From positions 43,914 through 97,137 of the forward strand of contig NZ_JXMS01000026.1 of the NCBI RefSeq assembly GCF_001672295.1: 53,224 bases of DNA, written 5' to 3'. Below, in pieces: positions 8,393-19,384 of this stretch. The stretch comes from Halodesulfovibrio spirochaetisodalis (lineage in GTDB: Bacteria > Desulfobacterota > Desulfovibrionia > Desulfovibrionales > Desulfovibrionaceae). How positions within the stretch are numbered: position 1 is the first letter of the stretch; the number at the start of each line of letters is the position of its first letter. The translations under genes and the position numbers were made by a program. A model generated the notes under the pieces. It saw only the letters and a program-made list of their open reading frames with translations. It was not told where the DNA came from and did no database searches.

Positions 8393-8875
8393 CTATTCGG
8401 ACTGAAACACGCCACTCTTGCCGCCTGCCTTATATACAAGCCTGCAATCGCGGATGATAATATCTTTCTGCACAGCTTTGCACATATCGTAGATTGTCAT
8501 GGCTGCTGTCTGCGCTGCCATTAACGCCTCCATCTCCACTCCCGTCTGGGATGTGGTTCTGGCTTCAGCTTCAATCTCAATAGCATTCTGTGCTTCATCT
8601 ATTGAAAAACGTACGTCAACGTAACTCAAAAAGAGCGGATGGCACAAGGGAATAAGTTCCCATGTCCGCTTAGCAGCCTGAATACCGGCTACTTTGGCGG
8701 TTGTCAGAACATCACCCTTAGGCAAAGCCTGACGAAGAAGCAGATCAAGGGTATTAGAAGAGACTTCAACCACAGTCCGTACAATTGCGGTTCGGCGAGT
8801 GTCGTCTTTATCGCCGACATCCACCATAGTTATGGAACCATCCGTATCCATGTGGGAAAAACTCTTCTCATCCAT
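8393..8875 (-). CDS. moaC: cyclic pyranopterin monophosphate synthase MoaC
   Basis: Second step of molybdenum cofactor synthesis: converts the MoaA product 3',8-cH2GTP to cyclic pyranopterin monophosphate. At 160 residues it is full length. Family hallmarks are MVDVGDKDDTRRTA near the start, KGDVLTTAKVAGIQAAKRT, LIPLCHPLFLSYVDV and GVEMEALMAAQTAAMTIYDM with the catalytic-site residues. Its ATG overlaps the dnaJ stop by one base (TAATG), so translation is coupled to dnaJ. Mo/W enzymes such as formate dehydrogenases are abundant in this group, which explains the need. The other moa genes are not in the window. Confidence 0.96.
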   Translation of the reverse strand: MDEKSFSHMDTDGSITMVDVGDKDDTRRTAIVRTVVEVSSNTLDLLLRQALPKGDVLTTAKVAGIQAAKRTWELIPLCHPLFLSYVDVRFSIDEAQNAIEIEAEARTTSQTGVEMEALMAAQTAAMTIYDMCKAVQKDIIIRDCRLVYKAGGKSGVFQSE

Positions 8876-9996
8876 TAATCAACCCCCATTGCTTTTCCGG
8901 CCTTTTTGAACATCTTCTTTACTTTGGAAAGTGGCTTCTCTTCTTCAAGAGCGGCAAATTCCTGCAGCAATTCTTCCTGACGTTTTGAGAGCTTAGTAGG
9001 AGTCTTAACGATGATCTCAACCATCAGATCACCCTGCTGTGCACCGTACCCAAGGTTTGGCAACCCATACCCTTTCATACGGAAGACTTCACCACTCTGG
9101 GTTCCTTTTGGAATATCCATAGTGATAAGCTCATCAAGAGTCGGAACTTCAATTTTGTCACCAAGCGCAGCTTGAACAAAAGAAATTTCTTTAGTCAGAA
9201 TCAGGTGATGCCCCTGACGACTGAATGTTTTATCTTCCTCAACGGTAAGAACAACATACAAGTCACCCGGAGGGCCACCGTGAATGCCCGGCTCACCTTC
9301 TGCACGCAGACGCAGACGGTTACCAGTATCAACACCGGCAGGAACTTTAACCTGCAGCTCCTTGGTTTCCTTTACAATGCCGACACCGCGACATTTAGGA
9401 CAAGGGTTCGGAATAATCTGACCGGAACCGCTACACACCGGACAAGGGCGGGAAATAGAGAAAGGCCCCTGACTCTGGCGCACCTGTCCAGTACCGTGAC
9501 AGTGATTACATGTTTCAGGCGAAGTACCCGGAGCAGCTCCGGAACCGTCACATTCATCACAGACAACGTTCTTAGGAATTTTCAGGGTAACTTCATCACC
9601 ATGCGCAGCCTGACGGAAAGAAACTGTCAGATTGTAACGCAGGTCTGCACCGGCCTGAGCACGGGGACCACGAGAGCCGCCGCCCATATTAAAGCCGAAG
9701 AAATCACCAAAAATATCTCCGAATGAACCGAAGATATCTTCTGCACTGTTAAACCCGCCAAAACCGTTGCCGTCGACACCGGCATGGCCAAACTGATCGT
9801 AACGGCTACGCTTTTCCGCATCATGCAGAACTTCATACGCCTCAGAGGCTTCTTTGAATTTCTGTTCAGCTTCCGGATTATCCGGATTTCTATCCGGATG
9901 GAACTCCATAGCTTTTTTGCGGTAAGCCCGTTTAATTTCGTCTGCAGAGGCAGATCGGGAAACCCCGAGTACCTCGTAATAATCTCTCTGGCTCAT
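8875..9996 (-). CDS. dnaJ: chaperone DnaJ
   Basis: Type I Hsp40 co-chaperone that stimulates DnaK ATPase and delivers unfolded protein; 373 residues. J domain at 1-70 with the HPD triad ([12 protein letters not shown]), a Gly/Phe-rich linker (about 75-115), and four zinc repeats [24 protein letters not shown] and CPKCRGVG, then the C-terminal substrate-binding domains. It follows rpoZ by five bases; no convincing Shine-Dalgarno lies close to its ATG, so coupling to rpoZ translation is likely. No heat-shock CIRCE element is visible here, and dnaK is not adjacent. Confidence 0.97.
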   Translation of the reverse strand: MSQRDYYEVLGVSRSASADEIKRAYRKKAMEFHPDRNPDNPEAEQKFKEASEAYEVLHDAEKRSRYDQFGHAGVDGNGFGGFNSAEDIFGSFGDIFGDFFGFNMGGGSRGPRAQAGADLRYNLTVSFRQAAHGDEVTLKIPKNVVCDECDGSGAAPGTSPETCNHCHGTGQVRQSQGPFSISRPCPVCSGSGQIIPNPCPKCRGVGIVKETKELQVKVPAGVDTGNRLRLRAEGEPGIHGGPPGDLYVVLTVEEDKTFSRQGHHLILTKEISFVQAALGDKIEVPTLDELITMDIPKGTQSGEVFRMKGYGLPNLGYGAQQGDLMVEIIVKTPTKLSKRQEELLQEFAALEEEKPLSKVKKMFKKAGKAMGVD

Positions 9997-10001
9997 AGGA
10001 A

Positions 10002-10226
10002 CTATTCAGCGTCATCCTGTTCGTAACCGATTTTCATATCAACACCGTCAGCAAGCACCTTGCCGGCAGCAATCTCACGAAGCGCAGTTACTACTTCTTT
10101 GTTTTTGCTATCGACGAGGGGCTCGTAACCTTCACGGAACTGCTGAACACGTTTAATTGCCATCTGCACGAGAAGGAAACGGTTGTCTACACGTTCCTGA
10201 CAGTCTTCTACTGTAATACGGGCCAT
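10002..10226 (-). CDS. rpoZ: RNA polymerase omega subunit
   Basis: Small (74 residues) subunit that assists beta' folding and RNA polymerase assembly. The conserved N-terminal MARITVEDC...[15 protein letters not shown] matches the omega family, as does the [15 protein letters not shown] helix. A strong AAGGAG ribosome site precedes the ATG. It sits between a DUF4340 gene (51 bp upstream) and dnaJ (5 bp downstream). Confidence 0.93.
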   Translation of the reverse strand: MARITVEDCQERVDNRFLLVQMAIKRVQQFREGYEPLVDSKNKEVVTALREIAAGKVLADGVDMKIGYEQDDAE

Positions 10227-10277
10227 TGAGGACTCCTTATGTATGAATGCGGCTTAGCCGTTTTTTCAACAAAAATG

Positions 10278-11591
10278 TTACTGATTAAAAGGAAGACGTG
10301 CCCGCAGATCATGCAATAAACTGCTTGATACGGGGTACCACACGCTTTCCCTTTGCAACCTAACCCAGCAAACCCCTTCCGGAAGCTTCGGGTCGGTATA
10401 GAAATACAATTCTACAAGTGGAACACCATCCGCAGCATAGATGTTCCAACTCAGCGACAACAGAGCACTCTCTGGCCTGTTACGCACCGGCAACCTGCGA
10501 TACTGCATCTGTCCAAGTCGCCATATAAATAAATCCATTCCGGTAAGCTCCTGATTGGTAAGGTTGTCCACCCACCCTTCAGCAGTTTTCCTGATGGTAA
10601 TATTCTGTACTTGTTTTCCGTCAATGCGTGTCAGCTTCTGCTCAACGGCCTCACTGACATTCACGGTAAAAATCGGTTTTTCCTGCAAAGCAAATGCAGT
10701 CACTTTCAACTGCTTGACCAGTTGAGGCGAAAGCTCAACCGGGTCAGGCTGACGACTATCCTTTGCCTTGTATGGCCCTTTAGCTCCATCACGTTTAAAC
10801 ACAACAAGTGATGTAGGTTCGGAAACACCATCCTGCCAGACAGAGATTGCAAAATCAGCAACAGCACCAACGAGGACTGCGGCAGTTTCGCAGGACGCTC
10901 CACCATTTACGAGCGTATGAATAAAAAGATCAGCTGAATTCTGGTTTACGGCGTGTTTCATTAACGCTTCAGGATAGGAGAAAACAAAACCATCATCAGT
11001 GCGCTCAATTTCCCATGTCCCTGTCTCGTCACCCTGCATACGAATTTTTGTAATCCGGTCAGAAGGAATAGCAAGCAGTCTGGAATCAATAAAATTTGCT
11101 ACCGGCTGGGCAAGCATGTACACATATTCCAAAGGAACCATACACACCTGTCCGTTGCCTTTTCTACCATAATAGGCATCACGGCTTTTTGAAAGGGCAC
11201 CTACACCTAAATGCCACAGGTCTGTTCCAGACAACGTAATTCGTATCTTAGGATTGTCCAGACCGTGTTCAAGTATCTTGTGCGGCGCAACATCACCACA
11301 ATTCTGTGGCGGAGTTTCACGCATTTTGGTGAGGAGATTGTCCAGAACATCCTGCCGTGCAAGACATTTTTTTCCGTTAAACAAAACAAACCAGCGTCCT
11401 TTTTCCCGTATAAAAGAAAAATGGCCGCTGTTATTTATCAGATCAATCTTCTCTACAACCTCGGACGATTGTGTAAACCAAGAAGCATTGCTCACGCGCG
11501 TCGTACTTGTGCGCTGATATTTTTGAACTCCTGCTACAACTCCGGCAGAAAGGAGGAGCAGAGCAATTGCTACTAGTACTGTTCTTTTCAT
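10278..11591 (-). CDS. DUF4340-domain membrane-anchored protein
   Basis: A 437-residue protein with one N-terminal membrane anchor (VLVAIALLLLSAGVVAGV), the rest predicted outside the cytoplasm. The body has the beta-rich repeats of DUF4340 (WFVLFNGKKCLARQDVLDNLL; DRITKIRMQGDETGTWEIER). In many bacteria DUF4340 proteins are encoded beside GldF/GldG-like ABC transporter genes, but here the next gene is rpoZ. A TTG two codons upstream (11597) is also possible; no strong ribosome site is visible for either. The function is unknown. It may head the rpoZ-dnaJ-moaC transcript. Confidence 0.7.
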   Translation of the reverse strand: MKRTVLVAIALLLLSAGVVAGVQKYQRTSTTRVSNASWFTQSSEVVEKIDLINNSGHFSFIREKGRWFVLFNGKKCLARQDVLDNLLTKMRETPPQNCGDVAPHKILEHGLDNPKIRITLSGTDLWHLGVGALSKSRDAYYGRKGNGQVCMVPLEYVYMLAQPVANFIDSRLLAIPSDRITKIRMQGDETGTWEIERTDDGFVFSYPEALMKHAVNQNSADLFIHTLVNGGASCETAAVLVGAVADFAISVWQDGVSEPTSLVVFKRDGAKGPYKAKDSRQPDPVELSPQLVKQLKVTAFALQEKPIFTVNVSEAVEQKLTRIDGKQVQNITIRKTAEGWVDNLTNQELTGMDLFIWRLGQMQYRRLPVRNRPESALLSLSWNIYAADGVPLVELYFYTDPKLPEGVCWVRLQRESVWYPVSSSLLHDLRARLPFNQ

Positions 11592-12014
11592 AAACAACCG
11601 TTCGACGGTATAATTTAATGATAACGCCTGGCGCGTCCGCCATCATCACCAAAATAAGCCTGTCTGCACGTGCAGGAACTCCCTGCTGAACTCAGCAATA
11701 AAAAAAATGCAGACTATCCGGCAAGCTTTGCAGTATACTTCCCGCAATAATGTCTGTCAAGAATAGCAACAATATTTCAATCTTCCTCAATAGCTACCCG
11801 TCATCTAATACGCTTTTGCAATTTGCAGTCACGCAACAGCTTCAAATCTGCAAAAACGTACTTGCGCGACAATGCCCGCACTGCTAATGCCAGTGACACC
11901 CCGGAACACTTCGCACACCTTAGTTGCGCCTGTTCAGAGGTAAAACTGACAAAAACGCTGCCCGCACAGCACGGCACCATGCACAACATGCCGAAGGCAG
12001 CGTCAGGAGCATAC
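11592..12014. other. divergent spacer before ttcA
   Basis: About 420 bp between the DUF4340 gene and ttcA. It contains the perfect palindrome CTGCACGTGCAG (11664-11675) and a small hairpin TGCTGA/TCAGCA beside an A-run, possible operator or 5'-end structures. The ttcA frame is open from 11823, but that extension lacks a ribosome site and family similarity. Confidence 0.5.
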
Positions 12015-12767
12015 ATGGCTAAAGAAAAATTAAGCTACGCACAGAAGCAATGTATCGGCAGCGCAGGCAAACTGATGCAGCAAACCGAGATGATCCACCC
12101 GGGCGCACGCATCGGCATTGCCATGTCCGGCGGCATGGACAGTTGGGTTCTCATGAAAACCCTTCTCCACCGCCAGAAAATCGTCCCGTTCACATTCGAG
12201 ATGATGGCACTGCACATCAATCCCGGCTTTGACAACACATGCCATGCACCTCTGGCTCCGTGGCTGATCAAACACGGAATTCCGTATCATATTGAAACGA
12301 CAACCGACGGGCCTGATGCACATTCAGACGTTAATAAAAACAACTCACCCTGTTTTTACTGTGCAATGAAGCGCCGGACGAGGCTTTTCGAACTCTGCAA
12401 ACAGTACGGACTGACCCATCTTGCATTCGGACACAATGCAGATGATCTTGTCGGAACCTTCCTCATGAACCTATATGAAGGAGGCAGTGTTCGTGGAATG
12501 TCAATTAAAGAAGATTTCTTTAATGGCGATCTAACTATTATACGTCCACTGCTCATGGTCAAAAAAGACATCATCAGAAAATGCGTAAAGCAATGGGAAC
12601 TCCCATTGTGGGACAATCCGTGCCCTTCAGCGTTTGATTCCCGCAGAAAAGACGTCATGGACGACTTTTGGGAGCTGGCCGGCAAGTATAAAAACTTGAA
12701 GCAAAACGTTTTTAACGGCCTGAGCAGATGGCAACTTGGCTTGACACTTGACTCTAAAGCGAAGTAA
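12015..12767 (+). CDS. ttcA: tRNA 2-thiocytidine synthetase TtcA-like ATPase
   Basis: PP-loop ATPase of 250 residues that activates C32 of certain tRNAs by adenylation and inserts sulfur with a [4Fe-4S] cluster. The ATP motif is SGGMDS (38-43). Cluster ligands match TtcA: C113-x2-C116 (SPCFYCAMKRR) and C203 (NPCPS). LAFGHNADD is the second nucleotide-binding element. It lacks the C-terminal domains of TilS. The start at 12015 has AGGAG five bases upstream; the 64-codon upstream extension is not family-like. It is the first of three thio-nucleoside genes in the window. Confidence 0.85.
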   Translation: MAKEKLSYAQKQCIGSAGKLMQQTEMIHPGARIGIAMSGGMDSWVLMKTLLHRQKIVPFTFEMMALHINPGFDNTCHAPLAPWLIKHGIPYHIETTTDGPDAHSDVNKNNSPCFYCAMKRRTRLFELCKQYGLTHLAFGHNADDLVGTFLMNLYEGGSVRGMSIKEDFFNGDLTIIRPLLMVKKDIIRKCVKQWELPLWDNPCPSAFDSRRKDVMDDFWELAGKYKNLKQNVFNGLSRWQLGLTLDSKAK

Positions 12768-12817
12768 CTTCGAAAATTATTTTTTTCACCCTAACTTTCA
12801 GAGCACACACAGATACT

Positions 12818-13723
12818 ATGCTGTTAAATCGCTACCACGTTGTTGTCTTCAAGGACAATCAGGGACACTGCAAGAAAGTAAGTCTGCGCGGCTGGTTTTT
12901 TGCGTGTATACTGGTTCTTATTCTAGCACTATCCGCTGGTAATATTTACCTGTGGAAGTACTACCATCAGTCCCAAACCCTTGCGCAAAACCTCGCTGAC
13001 TCTGAAAAAACAATTTTTGAACAGAACAGTCAAATCCTGAGCATGGTAGACAAACTGCGCATTGTTCAAAAAGATCTGCAACGCGTGCAGCAGTTCGACA
13101 CAAAACTGCGCATCATGATCAACCTTGATAAAGATCAGGGTGACACAGCCTCTGCAGTAGGTGGAGCCAAAACAAAAGATTTTACTGACAACTACCTGCC
13201 GATTCACAGGCAGGAACTCCTCGCCCGAAAAATTCACAGCTTCATTAAAGACCTCAACACAGAGGTCAGACTGGAAGAAGTGAACCAGCAGGAACTGATT
13301 CAGACATTCCGCAAAAACCAGCGCCTGCTTGCCGCAACGCCATCTATCTGGCCTACTGAAGGCTGGGTGGCGTCACCGTTCGGCCCGCGTCGATCACCAT
13401 TTACAGGTCGTAAAGACTTCCACAAAGGTATCGACATCGCCAACCGCATCGGCACTCCTGTGTATGCCACTGCCAATGGACGTGTTTCCTTTACAGGCAC
13501 TGGTGGCGGATACGGCGTCAACCTGATGATCAACCACGGCGCTGGCGTTATCACACGATACGCCCACCTGAACCGCTACGTAGTCAAGAAAGGTCAGAAG
13601 GTAAAACGCGGAGAATTGATCGCATACATGGGTAACACAGGACGCTCCACAGGGCCTCATCTTCACTATGAAGTTAAGCTAAACGGCGTCGCACTTAACC
13701 CTAAGAAATTTATTCTGAACTAA
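12818..13723 (+). CDS. M23 (LytM-type) peptidoglycan endopeptidase, membrane-anchored
   Basis: A 301-residue cell-wall hydrolase or activator anchored in the inner membrane. One transmembrane helix (residues ~24-42) is followed by a coiled coil (about 50-100) and a C-terminal M23 domain (from ~180). Zinc ligands are intact: H202-x3-D206 (HKGIDIA), H250 and H281-x-H283 (HLHYE), so it should be active rather than an EnvC/NlpD-like activator. Such proteins cut peptide cross-links during growth or division. The reading starts 50 bp after ttcA; no strong Shine-Dalgarno is visible. A terminator follows. Confidence 0.88.
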   Translation: MLLNRYHVVVFKDNQGHCKKVSLRGWFFACILVLILALSAGNIYLWKYYHQSQTLAQNLADSEKTIFEQNSQILSMVDKLRIVQKDLQRVQQFDTKLRIMINLDKDQGDTASAVGGAKTKDFTDNYLPIHRQELLARKIHSFIKDLNTEVRLEEVNQQELIQTFRKNQRLLAATPSIWPTEGWVASPFGPRRSPFTGRKDFHKGIDIANRIGTPVYATANGRVSFTGTGGGYGVNLMINHGAGVITRYAHLNRYVVKKGQKVKRGELIAYMGNTGRSTGPHLHYEVKLNGVALNPKKFILN

Positions 13724-13731
13724 GCATCATC

Positions 13732-13770
13732 AGGGGAAGCAGAAGTATCTGTTTCCCCTTTATTTTTTTT
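13732..13770 (+). terminator. intrinsic terminator after the M23 gene
   Basis: AGGGGAA (13732-13738) pairs with TTCCCCT (13753-13759), followed by a T-rich tail including eight T in a row. Confidence 0.8.
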
Positions 13771-13810
13771 CTAATCACCTTCCCAGATCGTTCAGAGTAC
13801 GTTTCATTTT

Positions 13811-14965
13811 ATGAAATGCACTATCCTGATCGCATCGCAAAATATCCTCGGAAATACAGGCTCTTCCAGAATTATTCTGGCAAATATCAAGTACCTGACT
13901 AACGCAGGGCACACCGTATGGACTATCAGTGAAAAATGCGACAAAGAGCTGGTGGTCGAAGCTGGCGCAAAAGCCATACTTGTCCCTAAAATCAAGCTGA
14001 GCAAGTATTCCAGACGCCTTATCTTTTCCAAGTTTGTAGACCTGACTGCAGCAGTAATAAAGCCGGACATTGTATGGGGTCAGGGAGAAAACCTGAACTC
14101 GGACATCATCAGCATGCATAACTGCGTCCATCTTGCCTCAGAACGCCTTGACGGAATTGATGCTAAACAGGGTAGTGTACACCGGCTTCATAACGCATTT
14201 CTTTCAGCACATAATTTCAAATTCATTATTGCCAACTCCCACCTGATGAAAAACGACCTCATCACGAGGTACGACATTTCTCCCGATAAAATAGTCGTCA
14301 TCTATCCTGGCTACTCTCCTGAGCAATTTTCCCTCGATCACAGGGAAGAAGATAGAATCGCCCTGCGAAAACAACTCAACATTGCTGAAGACAAGAAAGT
14401 CATTGGCTTGATTACGTCAGGTGACTTCAAAAAACGCGGCATTAACACGCTCTTCAAAGCCATCTCGCTTGTCCCGCAAGAAAGCAGAGACAAAATCGCC
14501 ATAGTTATCGTGGGAAAAGAAAAGAATAAAAGAAAATACGTACAAGAAGCAGAAAAACTAGGGCTTGCAGAACAAACGCACATCCTGCCAGCCACCCCCG
14601 AAGTCCACAAACTCTACCACGGGCTTGACCTTATGATACACGCAGGCCCCCTTGAAGAGTTCGGTCTCATCATCCTTGAAGCAGTTGTTTGCGGCACACC
14701 AGTTCTTGCCAGCAAGGGGGTGGGCGCAATGGAACTTGCAGACCCAGAGAACACCGAATTTGTTATTCCAGATAAACCAAACCCGCGATTTTTTGCAGAC
14801 GAAATCGAGCGATTCACCAAGAACCCGCAATACGGTTCACATTGGCTTGAAATCAACAGAAAGCGGTTCGTGGAATGCACTGATCGCAAACACTTTGAAG
14901 AAACCATACAATTTCTCAAAGAAAAGGTATTTGCCCCCGAAGGCGCTTCAACCTGTCTACGGTAA
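13811..14965 (+). CDS. glycosyltransferase family 4
   Basis: A 384-residue GT-B fold transferase that moves a sugar from an NDP donor to a lipid or glycan acceptor. The N-terminal domain has the acceptor-side Rossmann start (TILIASQNILGNTGSSRI). The C-terminal donor-binding domain shows KKRGINTLFKA and the EX7E motif in GPLEEFGLIILEA, then CGTPVLASKGVGAMEL. No membrane segment is seen. It resembles lipopolysaccharide-type enzymes (waaG-like), but the substrate cannot be assigned. It stands alone, between a terminator and the convergent holB. Confidence 0.85.
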   Translation: MKCTILIASQNILGNTGSSRIILANIKYLTNAGHTVWTISEKCDKELVVEAGAKAILVPKIKLSKYSRRLIFSKFVDLTAAVIKPDIVWGQGENLNSDIISMHNCVHLASERLDGIDAKQGSVHRLHNAFLSAHNFKFIIANSHLMKNDLITRYDISPDKIVVIYPGYSPEQFSLDHREEDRIALRKQLNIAEDKKVIGLITSGDFKKRGINTLFKAISLVPQESRDKIAIVIVGKEKNKRKYVQEAEKLGLAEQTHILPATPEVHKLYHGLDLMIHAGPLEEFGLIILEAVVCGTPVLASKGVGAMELADPENTEFVIPDKPNPRFFADEIERFTKNPQYGSHWLEINRKRFVECTDRKHFEETIQFLKEKVFAPEGASTCLR

Positions 14966-15027
14966 CCATTGAATACCTATAAAGGGATCTTGCCCGTCGA
15001 AAAGCATATCAGGCAGAGCGCTAGCAA

Positions 15028-15987
15028 TTAACGGATAGCACGCCCGCTTGTTTTAGAAGCGAATTTTGCCAACAGGTAGAGCTTTGTTCCGAGCCAATCA
15101 ATGACTAGCGGCGCAGCAACAAGCGCATTCAGCGAATCCTGACATTCACTCAGCACCTCATCGAGCTTGCGCTGGCGTCCCATATCAAGCTGGGCAAATA
15201 ACCTTGCCAGCTCACCGGCTTTCCTGCCTGTAATGGCATTTGTCAATTCATGCTGACAATGCACAACAAGCTGCATGGCAAGCGTCGCATCCAATGCCCC
15301 GCGCGTACCAGTTTTGGCAAGCAGACCAGTGCCTTCAACCATGAACGTTGCAAGCAAGTCTGCCCATTCACGCACTTCGTCAGAAAGCGGGGAGTCGGAC
15401 TCACCTATAGGCCATGCAAGCGTTACCACCCAACTGCGCGACACGAGCGTCGGCAACAGACGTTCCCGCTGAGGCGCAAGAAGCAAAAAGCTTGTATTTG
15501 GACGGGGCTCTTCAAGAGATTTCAGCAACGCATTTGCTGAGGCAATACTCAAAGACTGTGCTTCAAAAAGCACAACAACACGCTTCTTTTCTGAACGCGG
15601 AGGTTCTCCAAGCACTGAACGCAACTCACGAATCCATTCAATTTTAATGGTTCCGGTATTATTAGGCTCACCATCGTAGCCGATGGAACCTGCACGTCCG
15701 TCAAAGAAAAAGAGATCGCGGGATGATTTGTTAATCATCTGCCTGCAGGAACTGCAATCCATGCAGGGGGCAGGAGAATTAAGGCAGTTTATTCGTGCAG
15801 CCCAGTAAAGAGCCACAGCTTCCCGTTCTTCGGTGGTTCCACCTTCGAACAAAACAACTTGTGGCGGGTCTTCTGCGAGCTGCTCAATAAAGCCCCGCAC
15901 TCTGGCATGACGAGCATCCAGAGACGGGGCTATAATATCATGAGGCTCCAGAGCGGACTGGGTTGATTGGTCTTTTGACGTACCCAA
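15028..15987 (-). CDS. holB: DNA polymerase III delta' subunit
   Basis: Clamp-loader subunit, 319 residues. The N-terminal AAA+ domain has a degenerate P-loop (LFEGGTTEERE, no GKT), as usual for delta', which does not hydrolyse ATP. It also has a zinc module (C-x5-C-x2-C-x2-C in CLNSPAPCMDCSSC), the Walker B-like stretch KKRVVVLFEAQSL and the sensor ANALLKSLEEP. The SRC motif is altered to SRS (LVSRSWVV). The start is TTG at 15987, supported by GGAGGT six bases upstream and by the lack of a better ATG. It lies 18 bp behind purA, presumably in one transcript. Confidence 0.87.
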   Translation of the reverse strand: MGTSKDQSTQSALEPHDIIAPSLDARHARVRGFIEQLAEDPPQVVLFEGGTTEEREAVALYWAARINCLNSPAPCMDCSSCRQMINKSSRDLFFFDGRAGSIGYDGEPNNTGTIKIEWIRELRSVLGEPPRSEKKRVVVLFEAQSLSIASANALLKSLEEPRPNTSFLLLAPQRERLLPTLVSRSWVVTLAWPIGESDSPLSDEVREWADLLATFMVEGTGLLAKTGTRGALDATLAMQLVVHCQHELTNAITGRKAGELARLFAQLDMGRQRKLDEVLSECQDSLNALVAAPLVIDWLGTKLYLLAKFASKTSGRAIR

Positions 15988-16005
15988 ACCGTTACCTCCG
16001 GTAGT

Positions 16006-17361
<1,356 letters not shown>

Positions 17362-17497
17362 TTAATACACTCTCTACACAGCCGTCAATTGATTCGAAAA
17401 GAAATTTTCAGTAGCGGGGTATTAGATACCTGTTATAGTGCATTGGAACAAAAATAATCAAAAGATGCTCACCAGCACTTTTTTCGGAGACCTCATA

Positions 17498-19105
17498 ATG
17501 AGACGTTTTTTCACCTCGCGGGAAGCTGTTTTCCTGCTTGTACTCATCGTCGCTCAAGTGGCACTGATGCTGGGCACAGATATTATTGCCTACCTGCATC
17601 GCCTGCCTCCAGTGCGCGTCGTTGTGCCCAACGTCTCCCAGTTTTCATCTCTTGTATCCCCGTATGGACTTGGCGTTGACGGCGAACTGTTAAGCGCCTT
17701 TGCCAAAGAAAAAGGCTACACCATATCTATCCTGCGGGTAAAAACCACTGAAGAAGCATGGGATCTGGTTGCCCATGACGAAGCAGATCTGCTTGTAGGA
17801 TTCGGCGGTCATGTTCCCAAAGAATACGCCTCCCAAATCACAGCGGGGCCAGCATATGACGACTATCAGTCGATTACTATCAGGGATACAAAACAAGCCG
17901 ACAACAAAGAGCTGCAAGCACTGTGCACCAGTCTGCTTGCAGCAATGCCGGAAGGCGTAGATGAAGAGATTTATAGTGAAAACGACACGTTCATCTCTTC
18001 TGTTGTCGATGCGCTCCCGCAGGCAATTTCGCCACGGGAAGACAGTGAACCTTCGAGTCACACGCCGTACGCAAAAGAAAAACTGGGCGATGAAGCCATA
18101 CATAAAGATACAACTGATTCTGTTGCGAAAACAGTTGCCACCAATACTTCTTCAGCGGAGGAAGCACTTGAAAATGTGGACTGTGTCGACTTTGACCGGT
18201 TCCATATGTACCACCTGATGTCATTTGATGATGACAAAAACGGTACTGCACAAATTGATGTGCGCAACTTTACTCTGCTTCAACCGTTCTTTCTGGATGT
18301 AGTACCGCGTGCACAAACTACACACAAAGAGTACTACCGCTGGTTCTGGCGTAATAAGTTCTTTGCCGGAGCGGGGCTGCAAAAAGATCTTGAAGAGTTT
18401 TGGAAAAGCGCAGAAGCCAACGGCACTGTGACAGCGCTCAAAGAAAAGCATTACGGCTTTTTTCCCGCTGACCTGAACTACTACGTTATCGGAAAATTGA
18501 AAAAAGCACTGCGTAAAAAGCTGCCAAAATATGTAAAAACAATGGAAAAAGCGAGCAAGAAGACAAAGATTGATCCTCTTCTCCTTGCAGCAGTGATCTT
18601 TCAGGAATCCCACTTCAATAACAACGCACGTAGCAGAACCGGAGTGCGCGGATTAATGCAGATTACCCAGAACACCGCAAAAGAACTCGGTATCAACCGC
18701 CTTGACCCTCACCAGTCTATTACTGGCGGGGCAAGATACCTGCGTAAGTTATGGGACAGATTCGAAGAGTATGATCTGGCAGAGTGGGACAGATGGTTCT
18801 TTACACTTGCCGCCTACAATCAGGGATTCGGGCATATTACCGACGCCATCAAATTGTCGCAGAAGCGCGGCGGCACAGGTAAAACCTGGATGGAACTTAA
18901 AGAGGTTCTGCCGCTTCTGGCCTGGAAGCGACATTACTCTCAGACCAGATACGGCTACTGTCGCGGCTATGAAGCCGTAACCTATGTAGAAAACATTCGG
19001 TATTACTACTATCTTATCAACGGATTAGTCGCCCTTTCTCGGCCGGAAGGGGAGAACCTTGGCAAGCTTAGGAGCAGCATCGGAACCATCACGTCCGGCG
19101 TTTGA
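17498..19105 (+). CDS. MltF-like membrane-bound lytic transglycosylase
   Basis: A 535-residue murein hydrolase with a solute-binding-protein-like sensory domain and a transglycosylase domain. One N-terminal anchor (AVFLLVLIVAQVALML) is followed by the SBP_bac_3-like part (about 38-330) and the SLT domain (about 350-520) with catalytic Glu370 in VIFQESHFN, GLMQIT and AAYNQGF. Unlike MltF, the sensory domain is interrupted (about 150-235) by an acidic, Ser/Thr-rich low-complexity insert. The start at 17498 is backed by CGGAGA; an earlier ATG at 17438 is weaker. Its 3' end overlaps the next gene tail to tail by 81 bp. Confidence 0.87.
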   Translation: MRRFFTSREAVFLLVLIVAQVALMLGTDIIAYLHRLPPVRVVVPNVSQFSSLVSPYGLGVDGELLSAFAKEKGYTISILRVKTTEEAWDLVAHDEADLLVGFGGHVPKEYASQITAGPAYDDYQSITIRDTKQADNKELQALCTSLLAAMPEGVDEEIYSENDTFISSVVDALPQAISPREDSEPSSHTPYAKEKLGDEAIHKDTTDSVAKTVATNTSSAEEALENVDCVDFDRFHMYHLMSFDDDKNGTAQIDVRNFTLLQPFFLDVVPRAQTTHKEYYRWFWRNKFFAGAGLQKDLEEFWKSAEANGTVTALKEKHYGFFPADLNYYVIGKLKKALRKKLPKYVKTMEKASKKTKIDPLLLAAVIFQESHFNNNARSRTGVRGLMQITQNTAKELGINRLDPHQSITGGARYLRKLWDRFEEYDLAEWDRWFFTLAAYNQGFGHITDAIKLSQKRGGTGKTWMELKEVLPLLAWKRHYSQTRYGYCRGYEAVTYVENIRYYYYLINGLVALSRPEGENLGKLRSSIGTITSGV

Positions 19106-19384
19106 TGCAAGCTGTTCTTTTGAGTCTTTTTCAACAAGATCAAAAGCGGCCTGCGGTGGAAGACTGTGCATATTTCCCTGTTCAGACTCAGCCCAATGAT
19201 GGTTGAACAGCTGGTTTTTCCAGCGCACAGCCTGAATCAGGGAAAAGATGAGCGCAGCTTCCTCCCATTCGCGGGTTGGTGCAAAATCTTCTGTCTTCTG
19301 AGCATACTTTTCCCATAAGTCCATGAGAGATGCTTCATCATATCCGTTAAGCTGTGCAGCTAATTTTCGAAGGGCGCGTTCCAT
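19025..19384 (-). CDS. conserved-looking small hypothetical protein
   Basis: A 119-residue soluble protein of unknown family. It starts MERALRKLAAQLNGYDEASLMD, is helical and charged in the middle (residues ~20-65: WEKYAQKTEDF, EWEEAALIFSLIQAV) and ends in a disordered basic tail (VLPFRPRKGD). The frame is open to 19591, but the only upstream codons are unlike a protein start; AAGGAG lies 12 bases before the ATG used, a loose spacing. The last 81 bp overlap the transglycosylase gene on the opposite strand. No function can be given. Confidence 0.55.
   Translation of the reverse strand: MERALRKLAAQLNGYDEASLMDLWEKYAQKTEDFAPTREWEEAALIFSLIQAVRWKNQLFNHHWAESEQGNMHSLPPQAAFDLVEKDSKEQLASNAGRDGSDAAPKLAKVLPFRPRKGD

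Noticed and set aside
11823-12014. 64-codon N-terminal extension of ttcA
   Set aside because: It has no ribosome site, is rich in His/Ala/Thr unlike the family, and AGGAG marks the ATG at 12015.
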